Shown here: in pieces, positions 1 through 10,167 of the stretch | Layout of the letters: each line of letters begins with the position of its first letter | Numbering within the stretch: position 1 is the stretch's first letter | Assembly: GCA_027484605.1 (NCBI GenBank) | Contig: JAIXSR010000116.1 | Location: forward strand, 39,357 to 103,356 | DNA from: Hyphomicrobiales bacterium | Lineage (GTDB): Bacteria; Pseudomonadota; Alphaproteobacteria; Rhizobiales; Beijerinckiaceae | Length of the DNA stretch: 64,000 bases | Direction: 5' to 3' | Program-made: the position numbers and the translations under genes | The notes under the pieces: generated by a model | Database searches by the model: none | What the model saw: only the letters and a program-made list of their open reading frames with translations | Told to the model about the DNA's origin: nothing

Positions 1-1
1 G

Positions 2-700
2 GTTCTCGGCCCGACCGGCTGCGGCAAATCCACCCTGCTCAATATCGCCGCCGGCCTGATGCCCCCCTCCTCGGGCGAGAGCCTGATCTTCGGCCAGCGC
101 CTGCAGGGGCTGAACACGCAGGCCGGCTACCTGTTCCAGCAGGATGCCCTGATGCCGTGGAAGACCGCGCGCGACAATGTCGCGATCGGGCTCGAGGTCC
201 GCGGTACTTCACGGCGCGACGCTCTCGAGGCGACAGACCAGTTCCTCGCCAAGGTCGGGCTTGCCTCGTTCGGCGACCGCTATCCCCACCAGCTTTCCGG
301 CGGCCAGAAGAAGCGCGTGGCGCTGGCGCAGGTGCTGGTGCGCGAGCCGAAGATCCTGCTGATGGACGAACCCTTCGGCCCGCTCGATGCGCAGACGCGC
401 CTGATCATGAGCGAGTTGCTGCTGGATCTCTGGCAGGCCGACCGCAAGGCGGTGATGTTCGTGACGCATGATCTCGACGAGGCCATCGCCCTGTCCGATC
501 GCGTTCTCGTCATGTCGGCCGGGCCGCGCTCGTCGATCATCGGGGATTTCCCGATTCCGCTGGCGCGGCCGCGGGACATTGCCGAGGTGCGCTCGGAGCC
601 GGAATTCCACCGCCTCCATGCCGCGATCTGGAACACGTTGCGCGACGAGGTCCGCAAGACCTATGGCCTGAGCAATACCGCGAAGGAGATCCGCGCATGA
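2..700 (+). CDS. ABC transporter ATP-binding protein, NitT/TauT (SsuB/TauB) type, 5' end cut by window
   Basis: ATPase of an importer for nitrate/taurine/sulfonate-like or other small organic substrates, acting on the cytoplasmic face of the membrane. The reading frame is already open at base 2, where the Walker A motif GPTGCGKST is encoded, so the start lies upstream of the window. Further along are the Q-loop (LFQQDALMPW), the signature LSGGQKKRVALAQ, Walker B (ILLMDEPFGPLD) and the H-loop (VTHD). The stop overlaps the start of the permease gene by 4 bases (ATGA), so the two are translationally coupled. The family call is firm; the substrate is not deducible. Confidence 0.93.
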   Translation, partial: VLGPTGCGKSTLLNIAAGLMPPSSGESLIFGQRLQGLNTQAGYLFQQDALMPWKTARDNVAIGLEVRGTSRRDALEATDQFLAKVGLASFGDRYPHQLSGGQKKRVALAQVLVREPKILLMDEPFGPLDAQTRLIMSELLLDLWQADRKAVMFVTHDLDEAIALSDRVLVMSAGPRSSIIGDFPIPLARPRDIAEVRSEPEFHRLHAAIWNTLRDEVRKTYGLSNTAKEIRA

Positions 701-1503
701 GCCGCACCAAGCTCCTCTTCCTGCAGGTCATGGTGGCCGTGGTGGTGCTGGTCTTCTGGCATGTCTTCTCCACGGTGCCGCTGGGGACCGGCTCGGATGG
801 CAAGCCCTATTACCTGCTGCCGCAATTCTTCTTCTCAACGCCGCTGAAGGTGATCGAGCGCGTCTTCCTGATGTTCTGGGAGGGCACGGTCTACAAACAC
901 CTGATGATCACGCTGACCGAAGCCGTGCTTGCCTTTGTCATCGGTGCCACGGCCGGGGTGCTGATCGGGTTCTGGTTCGCGCGGAAGCCGCTGGTGGCCG
1001 CCGTTTTCGACCCCTATGTGAAGATGATGAATGCACTGCCGCGCGTCGTGCTGGCGCCGATCTTCGCGCTGTGGTTCGGCCTCGGCATCTGGTCCAAGGT
1101 CTGGCTCGGGGTCACGCTGGTCTTCTTCATCGTGTTCTTCAACGTCTACCAGGGCGTGCGTGAGGTCAGCCCGGTCGTGCTGTCCAATGCGCGGATGCTC
1201 GGCATGAACGAGCGGCAATTGCTGCGCCATGTCTATTGGCCGGCGGCCCTGTCCTGGGTGTTCTCGTCGTTGCATACCTCGGTGGGATTCGCGGTGGTCG
1301 GCGCGGTGGTGGGCGAGTATCTCGGCTCTTCGGCCGGGCTTGGCTACCTGATCCACCAGGCCGAGGGCGTGTTCGATGTGACGGGCGTCTTTGCCGGCAT
1401 GGTGATCCTGATGATCTTCGTCATGGTCATCGATTTCTTCGTCACGCTGATCGAGAAGCCGCTGCTGGTCTGGCGGCCGTCGGAGACCCGGACGGTGCAA
1501 TAG
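697..1503 (+). CDS. ABC transporter permease, NitT/TauT (SsuC/TauC) type
   Basis: 268-residue inner-membrane permease with about six hydrophobic segments. An N-terminal segment (LLFLQVMVAVVVLVFWHVF) comes first. The cytoplasmic EAA-like loop (SNARMLGMNERQLLRHVYWPAA) contacts the ATPase encoded just upstream. The start overlaps the upstream stop (ATGA). Length and topology are normal for the BPD_transp_1 family. It works with the ATPase and the binding protein at 1600-2640. Confidence 0.92.
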   Translation: MSRTKLLFLQVMVAVVVLVFWHVFSTVPLGTGSDGKPYYLLPQFFFSTPLKVIERVFLMFWEGTVYKHLMITLTEAVLAFVIGATAGVLIGFWFARKPLVAAVFDPYVKMMNALPRVVLAPIFALWFGLGIWSKVWLGVTLVFFIVFFNVYQGVREVSPVVLSNARMLGMNERQLLRHVYWPAALSWVFSSLHTSVGFAVVGAVVGEYLGSSAGLGYLIHQAEGVFDVTGVFAGMVILMIFVMVIDFFVTLIEKPLLVWRPSETRTVQ

Positions 1504-1599
1504 CCGCCCGGCAGATCGATTGCCAAGCCTGCCAGCGGCATGCAGGATGGAACAACAAGGCCGTGAACCGGCCGAGCCCGAACAGGAGAGGAAAGACCG

Positions 1600-2640
1600 A
1601 TGGAAAGATTGTCCCGCCGGAACGTGATGGCCCTGGGTGTTGTCGGGTCTGCGCTGGTTGCCGCGCCCGGCCTGATCGGCCGCGCCGCCGCCGTCGAGAA
1701 ATCGAAGGTGATCATGGGCGTGGGCGGCAAGTCGCTGCTTTATTATCTCCCGCTGACGATTGCCGAGCGGAAGGGCTTCTTCAAGGATTTCGGGCTCGAT
1801 CCGGAAATCAACGATTTTGCCGGTGGCGCCCGCTCGCTGCAGGCGCTTGTCGGCGGCTCGGTGGATATCGTCGCCGGTGCCTACGAGCACACGATCCGCA
1901 TGCAGGCCAAGAGCCAGGATATCCGGGCCGTCATCGAGATGCTGCGCTACCCGACGATTGTCATCGGCATCCGCAAGGACCTGGCCGGCAAGGTGAAGTC
2001 AGCGAAGGATTTCAAGGGCCTGAAGATCGGCGTCACCGCACCGGGCTCCTCCACCTACATCACGGTGCTGCATGCGATGGTGAAGGAAGGCCTCAAGGCC
2101 GAGGATGCGAGCTTCATCGGCGTCGGCGGCGGGGCCAGCGCCGTGGCCGCCATGAAGAAGGGCGAGATCGATGTGATCTCGCATCTCGACCCGGTCATCG
2201 CCAAGCTCGAGGCGGACCAGGATATCGTCACGCTGATCGATACCCGGACCGAGAAGGGCACGAATGACCTGTTCGGCGGCTCGAACCCGGCCTCCTGCCG
2301 CTATGTGAAGCAGGACTTCATGGAGAAGAATCCGCAGACGGTACAGGCCGCCGTCAACGGCATCTACAAGGCGCTGCGCTGGATCAACAAGTCCAAGCCG
2401 GAGGAGATCGCCGATGCCGTGCCGGAATCCTACCATCTCGGCGACAAGGCGCTCTATGTCCGGGCGGTGAAAGCCTCCCAGTCGGCCTATTCCGAAACCG
2501 GGATCATGGCGCAGAGCGGCATGAAGTCCGTCTATGACACGCTCAAGGCGCTCGACAAGGAAATGGCGGGGGCGAATGTCGACCTGTCCAAGACTTTCGT
2601 TCCGACCTTCGCGGTGAAGGCCGCGTCGATGGTCAGCTGA
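1600..2640 (+). CDS. ABC transporter substrate-binding protein, SsuA/NMT1-like
   Basis: 346-residue periplasmic binding protein for the preceding permease and ATPase. The N-terminus has a twin-arginine signal (SRRNVMALGVVG) with cleavage likely after GRAAA, so Tat export is expected. The mature part begins as in NMT1/SsuA proteins (KVIMGVGGKSLLYYLPLTIAERKG is the first lobe, with KGFFKDFGL typical of the family). A ribosome-binding site (AGGAG) precedes the ATG. The ligand is unknown; candidates are sulfonates, nitrate-like ions or pyrimidine precursors. A strong terminator follows at 2698-2722. Confidence 0.9.
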   Translation: MERLSRRNVMALGVVGSALVAAPGLIGRAAAVEKSKVIMGVGGKSLLYYLPLTIAERKGFFKDFGLDPEINDFAGGARSLQALVGGSVDIVAGAYEHTIRMQAKSQDIRAVIEMLRYPTIVIGIRKDLAGKVKSAKDFKGLKIGVTAPGSSTYITVLHAMVKEGLKAEDASFIGVGGGASAVAAMKKGEIDVISHLDPVIAKLEADQDIVTLIDTRTEKGTNDLFGGSNPASCRYVKQDFMEKNPQTVQAAVNGIYKALRWINKSKPEEIADAVPESYHLGDKALYVRAVKASQSAYSETGIMAQSGMKSVYDTLKALDKEMAGANVDLSKTFVPTFAVKAASMVS

Positions 2641-2697
2641 CGGAGCCGAGTTCAGGCTTCAGGCTTGCCGCGTCCGGCGCGCCGGGGCACAAACGGG

Positions 2698-2722
2698 AAG
2701 GGGCGGGGGACCGCCCCTTTTT
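2698..2722 (+). terminator. Rho-independent terminator after the ABC importer operon
   Basis: Stem GGGGCGG (2700-2706) pairs with CCGCCCC (2711-2717) around a GGGA loop. A U-run (2718-2722) follows, extended by two A-U pairs. It ends only 17 bases before the pdxY start codon. Confidence 0.85.
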
Positions 2723-2739
2723 CCGTGCGGGACCCTGCC

Positions 2740-3591
2740 ATGAATGTTCTCTCCATCCAGTCGCATGTTGCCTATGGCCATGTCGGCAATGCCTCGGCCA
2801 CCTTTCCGATGCAGCGGCTCGGCGTCGAGGTCTGGCCGGTCCATACCGTGCAGTTCTCGAACCATACCGGTTATGGCGCCTGGCGTGGCCAGGTCTTCGA
2901 AGCTGGGCTGATCGCCGATCTCGTCGAGGGGATTGCCGAGCGCGGCGTGCTGCCCTCCTGCGATGCCGTGCTGTCCGGCTATATGGGATCGCATGAGACC
3001 GGCGAGGCCATTCTCGGCGCAGTGGCGCGGGTGAAGGCGGCCAATCCGGCCGCGCTCTATGCCTGCGATCCGGTGATCGGCGATGTCGGGCGGGGCATCT
3101 TCGTCCGGCCGGGCATTCCAGAATTCATGCGCGACAGGGCCGTCCCGGCGGCGGATATCGTGACGCCGAACCTGTTTGAACTGGAATACCTGACCGATCG
3201 GTCAATCCATTCCGTCCCTGATCTGCAGGAGGCGTTGCAGCAGCTTCATGCCTGCGGGCCGCGGCTTGTGCTGGTCACATCGCTGGCCACCAAGGAGACT
3301 CCGGCGGAGGCGCTCGATCTCGTGGCCTCGTCCGGGCAGGGGCTGTTCCGGCTGCGAACGCCGCGGCTCGAGGCGAATGTCAACGGGCTGGGCGATGCGA
3401 TCGCCGCCCTTTTCCTCGTGCATGTCCTCCGGGAGCAGGACCCGGCGCGCGCCTTGCAACTGGCGGGCTCGTCGGTTTTCGGCCTGCTCCGGCGGACGGT
3501 CGAGGCCGGTTCGCGCGAGATCCTGACCATCGCCGCGCAGGATGAATTCGTCCATCCGGCGCAGCTTTTCCCGGTCGAGCGGATCGCATGA
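2740..3591 (+). CDS. pdxY: Pyridoxal kinase PdxY
   Basis: 283-residue ribokinase-superfamily enzyme that phosphorylates pyridoxal with ATP in the vitamin B6 salvage pathway (cytosol). The N-terminus is diagnostic ([17 protein letters not shown]), followed by the family segments [16 protein letters not shown] and [14 protein letters not shown]. The catalytic Asp lies in [11 protein letters not shown]; the usual GTGD reads GLGD here. The start was chosen at 2740 because similarity begins at that Met; an in-frame upstream Met at 2665 would lie inside the terminator region. The terminator immediately upstream means its promoter is either within about 20 bases or it depends on read-through. Confidence 0.93.
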   Translation: MNVLSIQSHVAYGHVGNASATFPMQRLGVEVWPVHTVQFSNHTGYGAWRGQVFEAGLIADLVEGIAERGVLPSCDAVLSGYMGSHETGEAILGAVARVKAANPAALYACDPVIGDVGRGIFVRPGIPEFMRDRAVPAADIVTPNLFELEYLTDRSIHSVPDLQEALQQLHACGPRLVLVTSLATKETPAEALDLVASSGQGLFRLRTPRLEANVNGLGDAIAALFLVHVLREQDPARALQLAGSSVFGLLRRTVEAGSREILTIAAQDEFVHPAQLFPVERIA

Positions 3592-3615
3592 AAAAGGCCG
3601 GCTTGCGCCGGCCTT
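3591..3615 (-). terminator. Terminator of the HhH protein gene, overlapping the pdxY stop
   Basis: Stem AAGGCCGGC (3594-3602) with GCCGGCCTT (3607-3615). Read on the minus strand it is followed by a run of five U, so it serves the leftward gene. The palindrome may also slow rightward transcription from pdxY. Confidence 0.8.
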
Positions 3616-3657
3616 GATCATCCTGTCCGGGCAGGTGCCCGGGCGGGCAGCGGCCGC

Positions 3658-4164
3658 TCAGAAGCGGACCTTGCCCTTGATGGCTTCTTCGGCGTTCTTC
3701 GGCACGACATTGCGCGCGACGAAGTCTTCCCAGTTCTTGAAGCGGCCATTCTTGGTGCGTGCCTCGATGATGTCCTTGGCGCGGGCCGGGCCGATCTGCG
3801 GCAGCTTGTCGAGTTCGGTTTCGGTCGCCGTGTTGAGGTTGATCAGCGTGCCCTGCGTCGCGGCCGGGGCAGCCGCTGCCGGAGCAGCCGGAGCGGCGGG
3901 ACGCGGCGCCTGGGCGGCAGGAGCAGCCGGGGTGGTCGCAGCCGGGGCGGCCGGGCGGGGCGCTTGGGCAGCGGGGGCAGCCGGAGCGGCGGGCGGCGTC
4001 GTGCGGGGCGCCTGAGCCGGAGCGGCCGGGGCCGGAGCGGTCGGGGCCGGAGCGGCCGGCGGGCGGGTCTGCGTGTTCGGTTGCTGGGTCGTGGCCTGCG
4101 CGAAGGCAGCGCCGGTGCCGATGACCAGGATCGCGGCGATTTTGGAAAGACGGGTCGTCACCAT
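3658..4164 (-). CDS. Secreted helix-hairpin-helix (ComEA-like) protein with a Pro/Ala-rich linker
   Basis: 168-residue protein with a Sec signal (MVTTRLSKIAAILVIGTGAAFA). A low-complexity linker rich in Ala, Pro and Gln follows, with recurring APRPAAPAA units (roughly residues 25-105). The C-terminal HhH domain starts LINLNTATETELDKLPQIG and continues PARAKDIIEARTKNGRF, the ComEA DNA-binding fold. ComEA binds DNA at the cell surface during competence, but such small HhH proteins are also common outside competence systems and no other com gene is present. The start at 4164 was chosen for its AAGGAG ribosome-binding site and signal peptide. Confidence 0.85.
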   Translation of the reverse strand: MVTTRLSKIAAILVIGTGAAFAQATTQQPNTQTRPPAAPAPTAPAPAAPAQAPRTTPPAAPAAPAAQAPRPAAPAATTPAAPAAQAPRPAAPAAPAAAAPAATQGTLINLNTATETELDKLPQIGPARAKDIIEARTKNGRFKNWEDFVARNVVPKNAEEAIKGKVRF

Positions 4165-4403
4165 AAAACACTCCTTTGAGTGCAGCCCCTCATGCCCACG
4201 CCTCATGTCCCGGGGCCGGGCATGACGGCGGAAGGATTCGGTTCCGATCCTTCATAAGCAATTCCTATAACAGCTTTCGTGAATTGTCGCGCAATTGGCT
4301 GTTGGGCTGCGGTTCAGCTTGTGAACAGGTCCGTGCCACCGTCAGGCCGGGGTTGCCGCGCCCGCGATCCGGCGCGACAAAGAAGGCCTGCAAAGGAAAC
4401 ACC

Positions 4404-5315
4404 ATGCCGCGCCAGTTCCACACGCTCGATGTGTTCACCACCCGCCGGTTCGAGGGCAACCCGCTGGCCGTCGTCATCGACGGCGAGGGCCTGTCCGATG
4501 CCGAGATGCTGACCATCGCGCGCGAGTTCAACCTCTCGGAGACGGTGTTCGTGCAGGCGCCGGATGATCCGGTGAATTCGGCGAAGATCCGCATCTTCAC
4601 GCCCGGCGGGGAATTGCCCTTTGCCGGCCATCCGACAATCGGCACGGCCATCCTGCTGGCCGAATTGCGGGCGGCCGGGCATCTGGGCGAGGGCGTGGTC
4701 ATCGCGCTCGAGGAGAAGATCGGCCTCGTCAGGGTCGAGGTCCGGCGCGGCCCGGGGCAGGTGTCGCGCGCGGTGTTCGACCTGCCGCGCCTGTCGGAGA
4801 ATCTCGGGATCGACCTTGACGTAAGCCTGGCCGCGCGGGCTTTGGGCATCGACCCGCTGGAGATCGGCTTCGGCGCGCACAGCCTCTCGGTCTGGTCGGC
4901 CGGCGTGCCCTATTCGATGGTTCCCGTCCGCAGCCTCGAGGTGATCCGCCGCGTTTCGGTGGCCGACCGGCAGGCCTGGAATGCCGCCTTCGCGAAAGCC
5001 GGCCGCGAGGGTGCCTTCATCTATACGCGGGAGACCGAATCGCCGGCGCATCATGTCCATGCACGGATGTTCTGGCCTTCGGCCGGCATTGCCGAGGATC
5101 CGGCCACGGGTTCGGCGGTGGCCGCGTTTTCCGGTGTGGCGGCTGCTGCGGAACTGCCGGAGGACGGCGTCCATCAACTGGTGATCGAGCAGGGATTCGA
5201 GATGGGCCGGCCCAGCCTGATCGCGCTCGATCTCGAGATCCGGAAGGGGCTTGTGGCCCGCGCGGCCATCGGCGGCTCGGCCGTCCGGGTCAGCGAGGGG
5301 CGGATCCATGCCTGA
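4404..5315 (+). CDS. PhzF family isomerase/epimerase
   Basis: 303-residue cytosolic protein of the PhzF/DapF-like fold. The catalytic Glu is visible in FNLSETVFV, the active-site loop in LPFAGHPTIGTA, and the second-half signature in AEDPATGSAVAAF. PhzF members isomerise or epimerise diverse substrates and most have unknown reactions. No phenazine genes lie nearby, so a housekeeping or detoxifying role is more likely than antibiotic synthesis. The start at 4404 is preceded by AAAGGAAAC. The stop overlaps the next start by 8 bases. Confidence 0.9.
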   Translation: MPRQFHTLDVFTTRRFEGNPLAVVIDGEGLSDAEMLTIAREFNLSETVFVQAPDDPVNSAKIRIFTPGGELPFAGHPTIGTAILLAELRAAGHLGEGVVIALEEKIGLVRVEVRRGPGQVSRAVFDLPRLSENLGIDLDVSLAARALGIDPLEIGFGAHSLSVWSAGVPYSMVPVRSLEVIRRVSVADRQAWNAAFAKAGREGAFIYTRETESPAHHVHARMFWPSAGIAEDPATGSAVAAFSGVAAAAELPEDGVHQLVIEQGFEMGRPSLIALDLEIRKGLVARAAIGGSAVRVSEGRIHA

Positions 5316-6027
5316 GAGCCGTGCGCAGATCCTCGCCCTCGACGAGCTCGACATGCGGCTCGAGGCGCGGGACTGGGCCTTCGCCGCCGAAAGGCGGGAC
5401 GAGATCGAGCGGCACTGGACCGCCTTCCTCAAGGCCAAGCCGGCCAGTTTCAACGGCCAGGTCTTCCTCCAGCATGCCTGGATCATCGAAGCGGGCCTCT
5501 ATCGCGGCCGCTATCTCCAGACCGATTATGCCAGCTTTATCGCCTGGCGGGATTTCGGCCATCCTGCGCCGGCAATGCGCAACGGTTTCGCGATGGCTGC
5601 CTTGAGGGCGCGGGACGGCGCCTTCCTGCTCGGACGGATGGGCGAGGGCACCGCCAATCCCGGGCGGATCTATTTCGCGGCGGGCACGCCGGATCCGGAT
5701 GATCTGCTGCCGGATGGCCGGATCGACCTTGCCGGATCCGTCCTGCGGGAGATGGCCGAGGAAACCGGGCTTCAGGCCAGCGAGGTCGAGGTCGGACGGG
5801 GCTGGACCGCCGTGATCGACGGCGCGCGCGCGGCCTTCATGCGGCCGGTGCGCATCGACCTGCCGGCCGAGGCGGCGCGGGCGCTCATGCTGGCACGGAT
5901 GCCGCACCTGCCGCATCCGGAACTCTCGGATATCGTGATCGCGCGCTCGGCTGCCGATATCGATGCCGAAGCCATGCCGCTTTTCCAGCAGGCGTATCTG
6001 CGCCATGCTTTCGGGGAGGCGGGCTGA
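5308..6027 (+). CDS. Nudix-fold hydrolase-like protein
   Basis: 239-residue protein overlapping the phzF-like gene by 8 bases, so co-translated with it. It carries the second half of a Nudix box (LREMAEETGL, roughly residues 148-157), but the first-half Glu that should lie seven residues before the RE is replaced by Ile. This weakens the prediction of classical pyrophosphatase activity. The N-terminal third resembles no domain I recognise. The substrate is unknown. Confidence 0.75.
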   Translation: MPESRAQILALDELDMRLEARDWAFAAERRDEIERHWTAFLKAKPASFNGQVFLQHAWIIEAGLYRGRYLQTDYASFIAWRDFGHPAPAMRNGFAMAALRARDGAFLLGRMGEGTANPGRIYFAAGTPDPDDLLPDGRIDLAGSVLREMAEETGLQASEVEVGRGWTAVIDGARAAFMRPVRIDLPAEAARALMLARMPHLPHPELSDIVIARSAADIDAEAMPLFQQAYLRHAFGEAG

Positions 6028-6038
6028 GGCGCCTGGCC

Positions 6039-6389
6039 TCAGGGATAGCCGAAGCGGCTCTTCGTGGCGCGGACATGGGCGCTGGCGGGGCCGGACTGGC
6101 CCGCCGCGCACATCGAATCGGCGCGCTTCATCTCCGCCTCGATCTGGTCATAGACCATCCGGGTGACGTGGCCGGTCTCGAGATCATTCGCCTGGATGGC
6201 ACGGAAACGGGCGATATCGCCCTGGCAGCCGCCGCCCTCCGGCAGCCGGAACCCGGCCGGGGTGATGGTGACGCCGCGCGGCTCCTGCTTCGGCGCGGTG
6301 GCCTGCGGGGCCGGGGCGGGCGCTTCGGACGTGGACTGGCAGGCCGTCAGGGCCAGCAGCGAAACGGCGATCAGGCAAAGGCGGCGCAT
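6039..6389 (-). CDS. Small lipoprotein, uncharacterised
   Basis: 116 residues starting MRRLCLIAVSLLALTACQS, a clear lipobox (LTAC) with acylated Cys at residue 17. A short Ala/Pro-rich spacer leads to a globular part containing two more Cys residues (GGGCQGD and DSMCAAG) that may form a disulfide. It is convergent with the Nudix gene, leaving only 11 bases between stops. No family is recognised beyond lipoprotein; anchoring in the outer or inner membrane cannot be told apart here. Confidence 0.75.
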   Translation of the reverse strand: MRRLCLIAVSLLALTACQSTSEAPAPAPQATAPKQEPRGVTITPAGFRLPEGGGCQGDIARFRAIQANDLETGHVTRMVYDQIEAEMKRADSMCAAGQSGPASAHVRATKSRFGYP

Positions 6390-6617
6390 GGAAAACCCCG
6401 GTGAATCGGTCGATCCCGCCTTCTCTAGACCAATCGGGCCGGGAACGGAATCGCCCTTTGCGGGACAGGCCTGATTTCCACGGGCGGTCGGGCAGGGATC
6501 GCCCGGCGCAAGACCGGGCGCCTGATCCCCGTTTCGGTGCCTCCTGAAAACGACACTCTTGCACAAGAGCGGCAGCTTGGTTACAGCTTGAGCAGTCCAT
6601 CGCTGAAAAGATGCCCC
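6390..6617. other. Intergenic region upstream of the leuA leader
   Basis: 228 bases between the leftward lipoprotein gene and the leader ORF before leuA. It should hold divergent promoters for both. A possible promoter is TTGCAC, a 17-base spacer, then TACAGC (about 6559-6587), but the match is weak and unproven. No RNA gene or conserved ORF is seen. Confidence 0.35.
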
Positions 6618-6728
6618 GTGAGCCTGATCGCTGCCCCGACCTGCCGTAATGATGCGAAGCGCTTCCGCGCCGCCATTGCGCCGTCGCGCGCCGGCCTCAC
6701 CCTTGGTCTGCTTCTTATCAGCCCCTGA
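6618..6728 (+). CDS. Candidate leucine leader peptide (attenuator) upstream of leuA
   Basis: A 36-codon frame with a GTG start (an earlier in-frame GTG lies at 6537). It ends in LTLGLLLISP before a TGA at 6726-6728. Five of the last twelve codons are Leu (CTC, CTT, CTG, CTT, CTT) plus one Ile. The stop codon lies inside the 5' arm of a 12-bp stem at 6722-6760. Leu-rich leader peptides followed by hairpins are the classical way of sensing charged tRNA-Leu before leuA. The exact start codon is uncertain and the ribosome-binding site is weak. Confidence 0.5.
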   Translation: MSLIAAPTCRNDAKRFRAAIAPSRAGLTLGLLLISP

Positions 6729-6760
6729 GGGCCGTCCGGGCATGCCTGGGCTCTCAGGGG
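6722..6760 (+). promoter_or_regulatory. leuA leader: Hairpin in the leuA leader overlapping the leader-peptide stop
   Basis: The arm 6722-6733 (CCCCTGAGGGCC) pairs with 6749-6760 (GGGCTCTCAGGGG region) with one G-U pair. The inner palindrome GGCATGCC could extend it. The 3' arm (AGGGG, 6756-6760) can alternatively pair with CCCCT at 6774-6778, giving two exclusive folds. There is no U-run, so if this is an attenuator it would act through Rho, pausing or translation rather than a classical terminator. Confidence 0.5.
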
Positions 6761-6843
6761 AACGTGGTTCGCACCCCTCCAGACGATGATTGCCTGCACC
6801 GCCAGAACGAGCCCGCAGGCCCGAGCCGACAAAGGATGATCCC

Positions 6844-8403
<1,560 letters not shown>

Positions 8404-8418
8404 CCTTGCGGCCACGCC

Positions 8419-9336
8419 ATGCGTCTGGGGGTTGATCTCGGCGGAACCAAGATCGAGATCATCGCGATCGGCGAGACCGGCGGCGAGCAGCTTCGCCGCC
8501 GGATCTCCACCCCGCGGGGGCGCTACGAGGGCATTGTCGAGGCGATCGCCGCTTTGGTCCGCGAGGTCGAGGCCACGCTGGCCTCGGCCGGCCATGCCGG
8601 GCCGCACAGCCTCGGGATCGGCATGCCCGGCACGATCTCGCCCTTCACCGGCACCTGCGTGAATTCCAACTCGACCGAACTCAATGGCCGGCCGTTCCAT
8701 CTCGACCTGCAGGCCGCGCTGGGCCGCGAGATCCGCTTCTCGAACGATGCCAATTGCCTCGCCGTATCCGAGGCCGTGGATGGTGCAGGGGCGGGCGCGC
8801 GGGTTGTCTTCGCAGCGATTCTCGGAACGGGCTGCGGGGCCGGCATCGCGCTTGATGGCCGCGCCTGGGACGGGCCGCATCGCATTGCCGGGGAATTCGG
8901 GCATAACCCCTTGCCCTGGCCGAGCGTCGAGGAGGTGACCGCTGCGCCGGCCTGCTATTGCGGCAAGAAGGGTTGCCTCGAGACCTGGATTTCCGGCACC
9001 GGCTTCCAGAATGATTTTGCCCGCGCGACCGGCGAAAGCCGGCGCGGGGATGCGATCATCGCCGCGATGCGGGCCGGCGAGCCGGCGGCCCTGGCGGCAT
9101 TCGACCGCTATCTCGACCGGCTGGGCCGCGCGCTGGCCCATGTCTGCAACCTGCTCGATCCGGAGGTGATCGTGCTCGGCGGCGGGATGAGCAATGTGCC
9201 GGAACTCTATCCGCGCCTGCCCGCCGCGATCACGCCCCATCTTTTCGCCGAGCGTTTCGTCACGCCCATCCGGCCGGCGCTGCATGGCGATTCCTCCGGC
9301 GTGCGCGGTGCAGCCTGGCTCTGGCCGCCGGGCTGA
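8419..9336 (+). CDS. ROK family sugar kinase (fructokinase/Mak-like)
   Basis: 305-residue kinase. The phosphate-binding loop is LGVDLGGTKIE. The sugar-binding segment NSNSTELNGR is typical of fructokinase/Mak-type ROK proteins. The ATP-site motif is AAILGTGCGAGIALDG, and the ROK signature with the Zn-binding Cys cluster is CYCGKKGCLETWISG. The N-terminal DNA-binding domain of ROK repressors is absent, so this is an enzyme. Fructose or another hexose is the likely substrate, phosphorylated at C6. It starts 15 bases after leuA and may be co-transcribed. Confidence 0.88.
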   Translation: MRLGVDLGGTKIEIIAIGETGGEQLRRRISTPRGRYEGIVEAIAALVREVEATLASAGHAGPHSLGIGMPGTISPFTGTCVNSNSTELNGRPFHLDLQAALGREIRFSNDANCLAVSEAVDGAGAGARVVFAAILGTGCGAGIALDGRAWDGPHRIAGEFGHNPLPWPSVEEVTAAPACYCGKKGCLETWISGTGFQNDFARATGESRRGDAIIAAMRAGEPAALAAFDRYLDRLGRALAHVCNLLDPEVIVLGGGMSNVPELYPRLPAAITPHLFAERFVTPIRPALHGDSSGVRGAAWLWPPG

Positions 9337-9419
9337 ATGGCCGGATGATTGTTGCGCCGGCGCCATAGCATCGATTGTGGCTGCGATTTATGGTCCCGAT
9401 CGATCCATGGGGGCCTTTT

Positions 9420-9899
9420 ATGATCGCAATGTCACGTTTTCTGCGGCTGCTGCCTTGCGCCGCCCTTCTGGCTGTAGGGGGCTGTGCCACCGTGACCCGG
9501 GGCACGACCAGCCAGATCCAGATCGAATCCGAGCCGTCCGGTGCCAGTGTCGAGACATCGCTCAATCACCAATGCACCACGCCGTGCACGATCACTGTGG
9601 GCCGCAAGGAAGAATTCTCCGTGGTGTTCAAGCTGGCCGGGCACCAGGACCAGACGATCTCCGTCGGAACGCGGATCGCCGGAGCGGGGGCGGCCGGCTT
9701 TGTCGGCAATGCCGTGGTCGGAGGCGTCGTGGGCATGGGGGTGGATGCTGTCAGCGGTTCGACGCTCGAGCACACGCCCAATCCCGTGAAGGCGATCATG
9801 CAGAAGATCGAGGCGCCGAAGGCCGAGCCGAGACCCGGACGGAAGCGTACGCCCAGGCAGGCCCGGACGCTGCCGGCGAGCGGGCCCGAGGAAGGCTGA
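9420..9899 (+). CDS. PEGA-like lipoprotein
   Basis: About 159 residues with an N-terminal signal ending in a lipobox (LLAVGGCATVTRG), Cys near residue 20. The segment IQIESEPSGASVETS and the following C-TTPCTITV resemble a PEGA-type surface domain. Two glycine-rich hydrophobic stretches follow (IAGAGAAGFVGNAVVGGVVG), as seen in small envelope lipoproteins. The C-terminus is basic and Pro-rich. An alternative start at 9429 is possible. The function is unknown; an envelope role is likely. Confidence 0.75.
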   Translation: MIAMSRFLRLLPCAALLAVGGCATVTRGTTSQIQIESEPSGASVETSLNHQCTTPCTITVGRKEEFSVVFKLAGHQDQTISVGTRIAGAGAAGFVGNAVVGGVVGMGVDAVSGSTLEHTPNPVKAIMQKIEAPKAEPRPGRKRTPRQARTLPASGPEEG

Positions 9900-10030
9900 G
9901 CGGGCAACCGCCGCAGGCGCCCGCCGGAATTCCGGGAGCGCCTCTTCTTTGCGCTTGCCAAGCCTCCGGCGATACGGTATCGAACCGGCCTCGCGCGGGC
10001 TTCCCGCGCGTTGCCTTTTTCGGAAGGCGT

Positions 10031-10106
<76 letters not shown>

Positions 10107-10167
10107 ATTTTCCCGATTTCATTATCGACCAATGTGGCTTCGCCGGACCATCCAGGCGTGGCTCTAT

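Noticed and set aside
4404..5315. Phenazine biosynthesis gene phzF proper
   Set aside because: Only the superfamily fold is shown; no other phz gene is present, so the pathway name is not supported.
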